From Pseudorasbora parva (taxonomy: Eukaryota; Chordata; Actinopteri; Cypriniformes; Gobionidae): DNA of 64,000 bases. Location: positions 1,515,001 to 1,579,000 of the forward strand of contig NC_090172.1 of assembly GCF_024679245.1 (NCBI RefSeq), given 5' to 3'. The notes beneath the pieces are model-generated. The model was given only the letters and a program-made list of their open reading frames with translations, did no database searches and was not told the origin of the DNA. Position 1 is the first letter of the stretch; each line of letters begins with the position of its first letter. Of this stretch, positions 63,399-64,000 are shown piece by piece. A program made the position numbers and the translations under genes.

Positions 63399-64000
63399 AA
63401 AAAATATCTTATGTCGTTTTACTGATCTAGTAAATACATCTTGATTTAAGAATTGTTAGATATTTAGGCTAGAAACAAGACAAAATTACTAAGTAAAAAG
63501 ATAATTTTTTGCAGTGTATTCTATTTTGCCTGGAAACGCTTCAAACACGCTTGCATGTTGCGTGAAAAATAGGCATCTGTTCTATTTCTAGCATGGACAC
63601 GATTTCAAAGATGCACACTATTTTGTGCAAGCTCTAGTTTTGCAGTGTGTCGCCGGCCTGAAGTCTTGCGAGATTTTGCGAGATTTGCTGTGTTTACAGT
63701 CGGGACTCTGGTTGAAAATCTGTTCATGTGTGGTGTGCTGTCTTTGTCACATCATGGCACACCACACACTATAGGAGCAAAACGGTTAAATCTAGGATAA
63801 TTGTTCCTCATGTTTGTGGTATATCACATTTTGAAAATCTTATAAGATGTAAAAAATCTTTTGGTGTGTACCCATCATAAGGTTTGTCTCTTATTCAGTA
63901 ATACAACAAAGTTAATTTATTTTGGCTGCAACAGCGCTATATAAATGTAACAAATTATTTTTATTATTATGAAAAGTCCATCAATGCAAGTCTATGGGAT
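63398..64000. repeat. Second copy of the 60,323-62,071 segment
   Basis: Matches 60,323-60,800 plus 61,947-62,071 at roughly 97% by eye, without the hAT element. It begins exactly where the cadherin exon is cut and continues to the window edge, so it is the start of a tandem unit of about 1.93 kb. Confidence 0.9.

Overview
This is eukaryotic DNA, most likely from a ray-finned fish and probably a cyprinid. The evidence is spliced cadherin exons, (CT)n, (CA)n and (GATA)n microsatellites, fish-type SINEs and MITEs, and a dense mix of DIRS, Gypsy, L2-like, Nimb-like and L1/Tx1-like, Tc1-like, hAT and Polinton elements. Single-copy host coding sequence is scarce: the only convincing host gene is a classical-cadherin locus on the minus strand (five exons at 62.15-63.40 kb, and a weaker fragment at 36.95-37.25 kb).

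Layout. 1-2.05 kb: GC-rich end of a DIRS-like element with its terminal and internal complementary repeats. 2.05-6.7 kb: AT-rich, no gene seen. 6.74-8.35 kb: small LTR element whose interior is a proline-coding minisatellite. 8.5-14.2 kb: graveyard of Tc1-like, Gypsy and L2 fragments. 14.8-25.5 kb: nested block, in which an LTR fragment is split by about 10.5 kb that holds an L2-like LINE, itself split by an apparently intact DIRS retrotransposon (gag, RT-RNase H, tyrosine recombinase). 25.5-27.6 kb: internally deleted Nimb-like LINE with a repeat inserted in ORF1. 27.8-34.4 kb: Gypsy chromovirus with both LTRs, broken by stops, frameshifts and a 1.4-kb DNA transposon inside its reverse transcriptase. 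34.4-36.4 kb: L1/Tx1-like LINE carrying a tRNA-derived SINE. 37.4-38.8 kb: LTR fragments.

38,775-57,423 is the main feature: a complete 18.65-kb Polinton/Maverick (adintovirus-like) element. It has 324-bp terminal inverted repeats differing at two positions and a perfect 6-bp target duplication GTTGTT. Every coding frame is open. Rightward genes: three early-type accessory proteins (one with a Zn-like motif, one Bcl-2-like), a chromodomain integrase, minor capsid, a pX/pVI-like basic protein, major capsid and an adenain-type protease. Leftward genes: a five-exon spliced gene rich in SUMO-interaction motifs, protein-primed PolB, packaging ATPase, a small protein with a protease-site-plus-hydrophobic-tail design, and a conserved protein of unknown role. 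The two gene sets converge at about 45.6 kb. Together they supply integration, replication, capsid assembly, genome packaging and particle maturation; the terminal repeats carry nuclear-receptor-type sites next to a TATA box.

57.4-64 kb: several DNA transposons (two hAT elements with 8-bp target duplications, MITEs) abut the cadherin exons. The right edge repeats sequence from 60.3-62.1 kb, which predicts a tandem duplication of a roughly 1.93-kb unit containing cadherin EC1-EC2 exons.

All family assignments come from reading translated motifs and repeats by eye; no database search was run.
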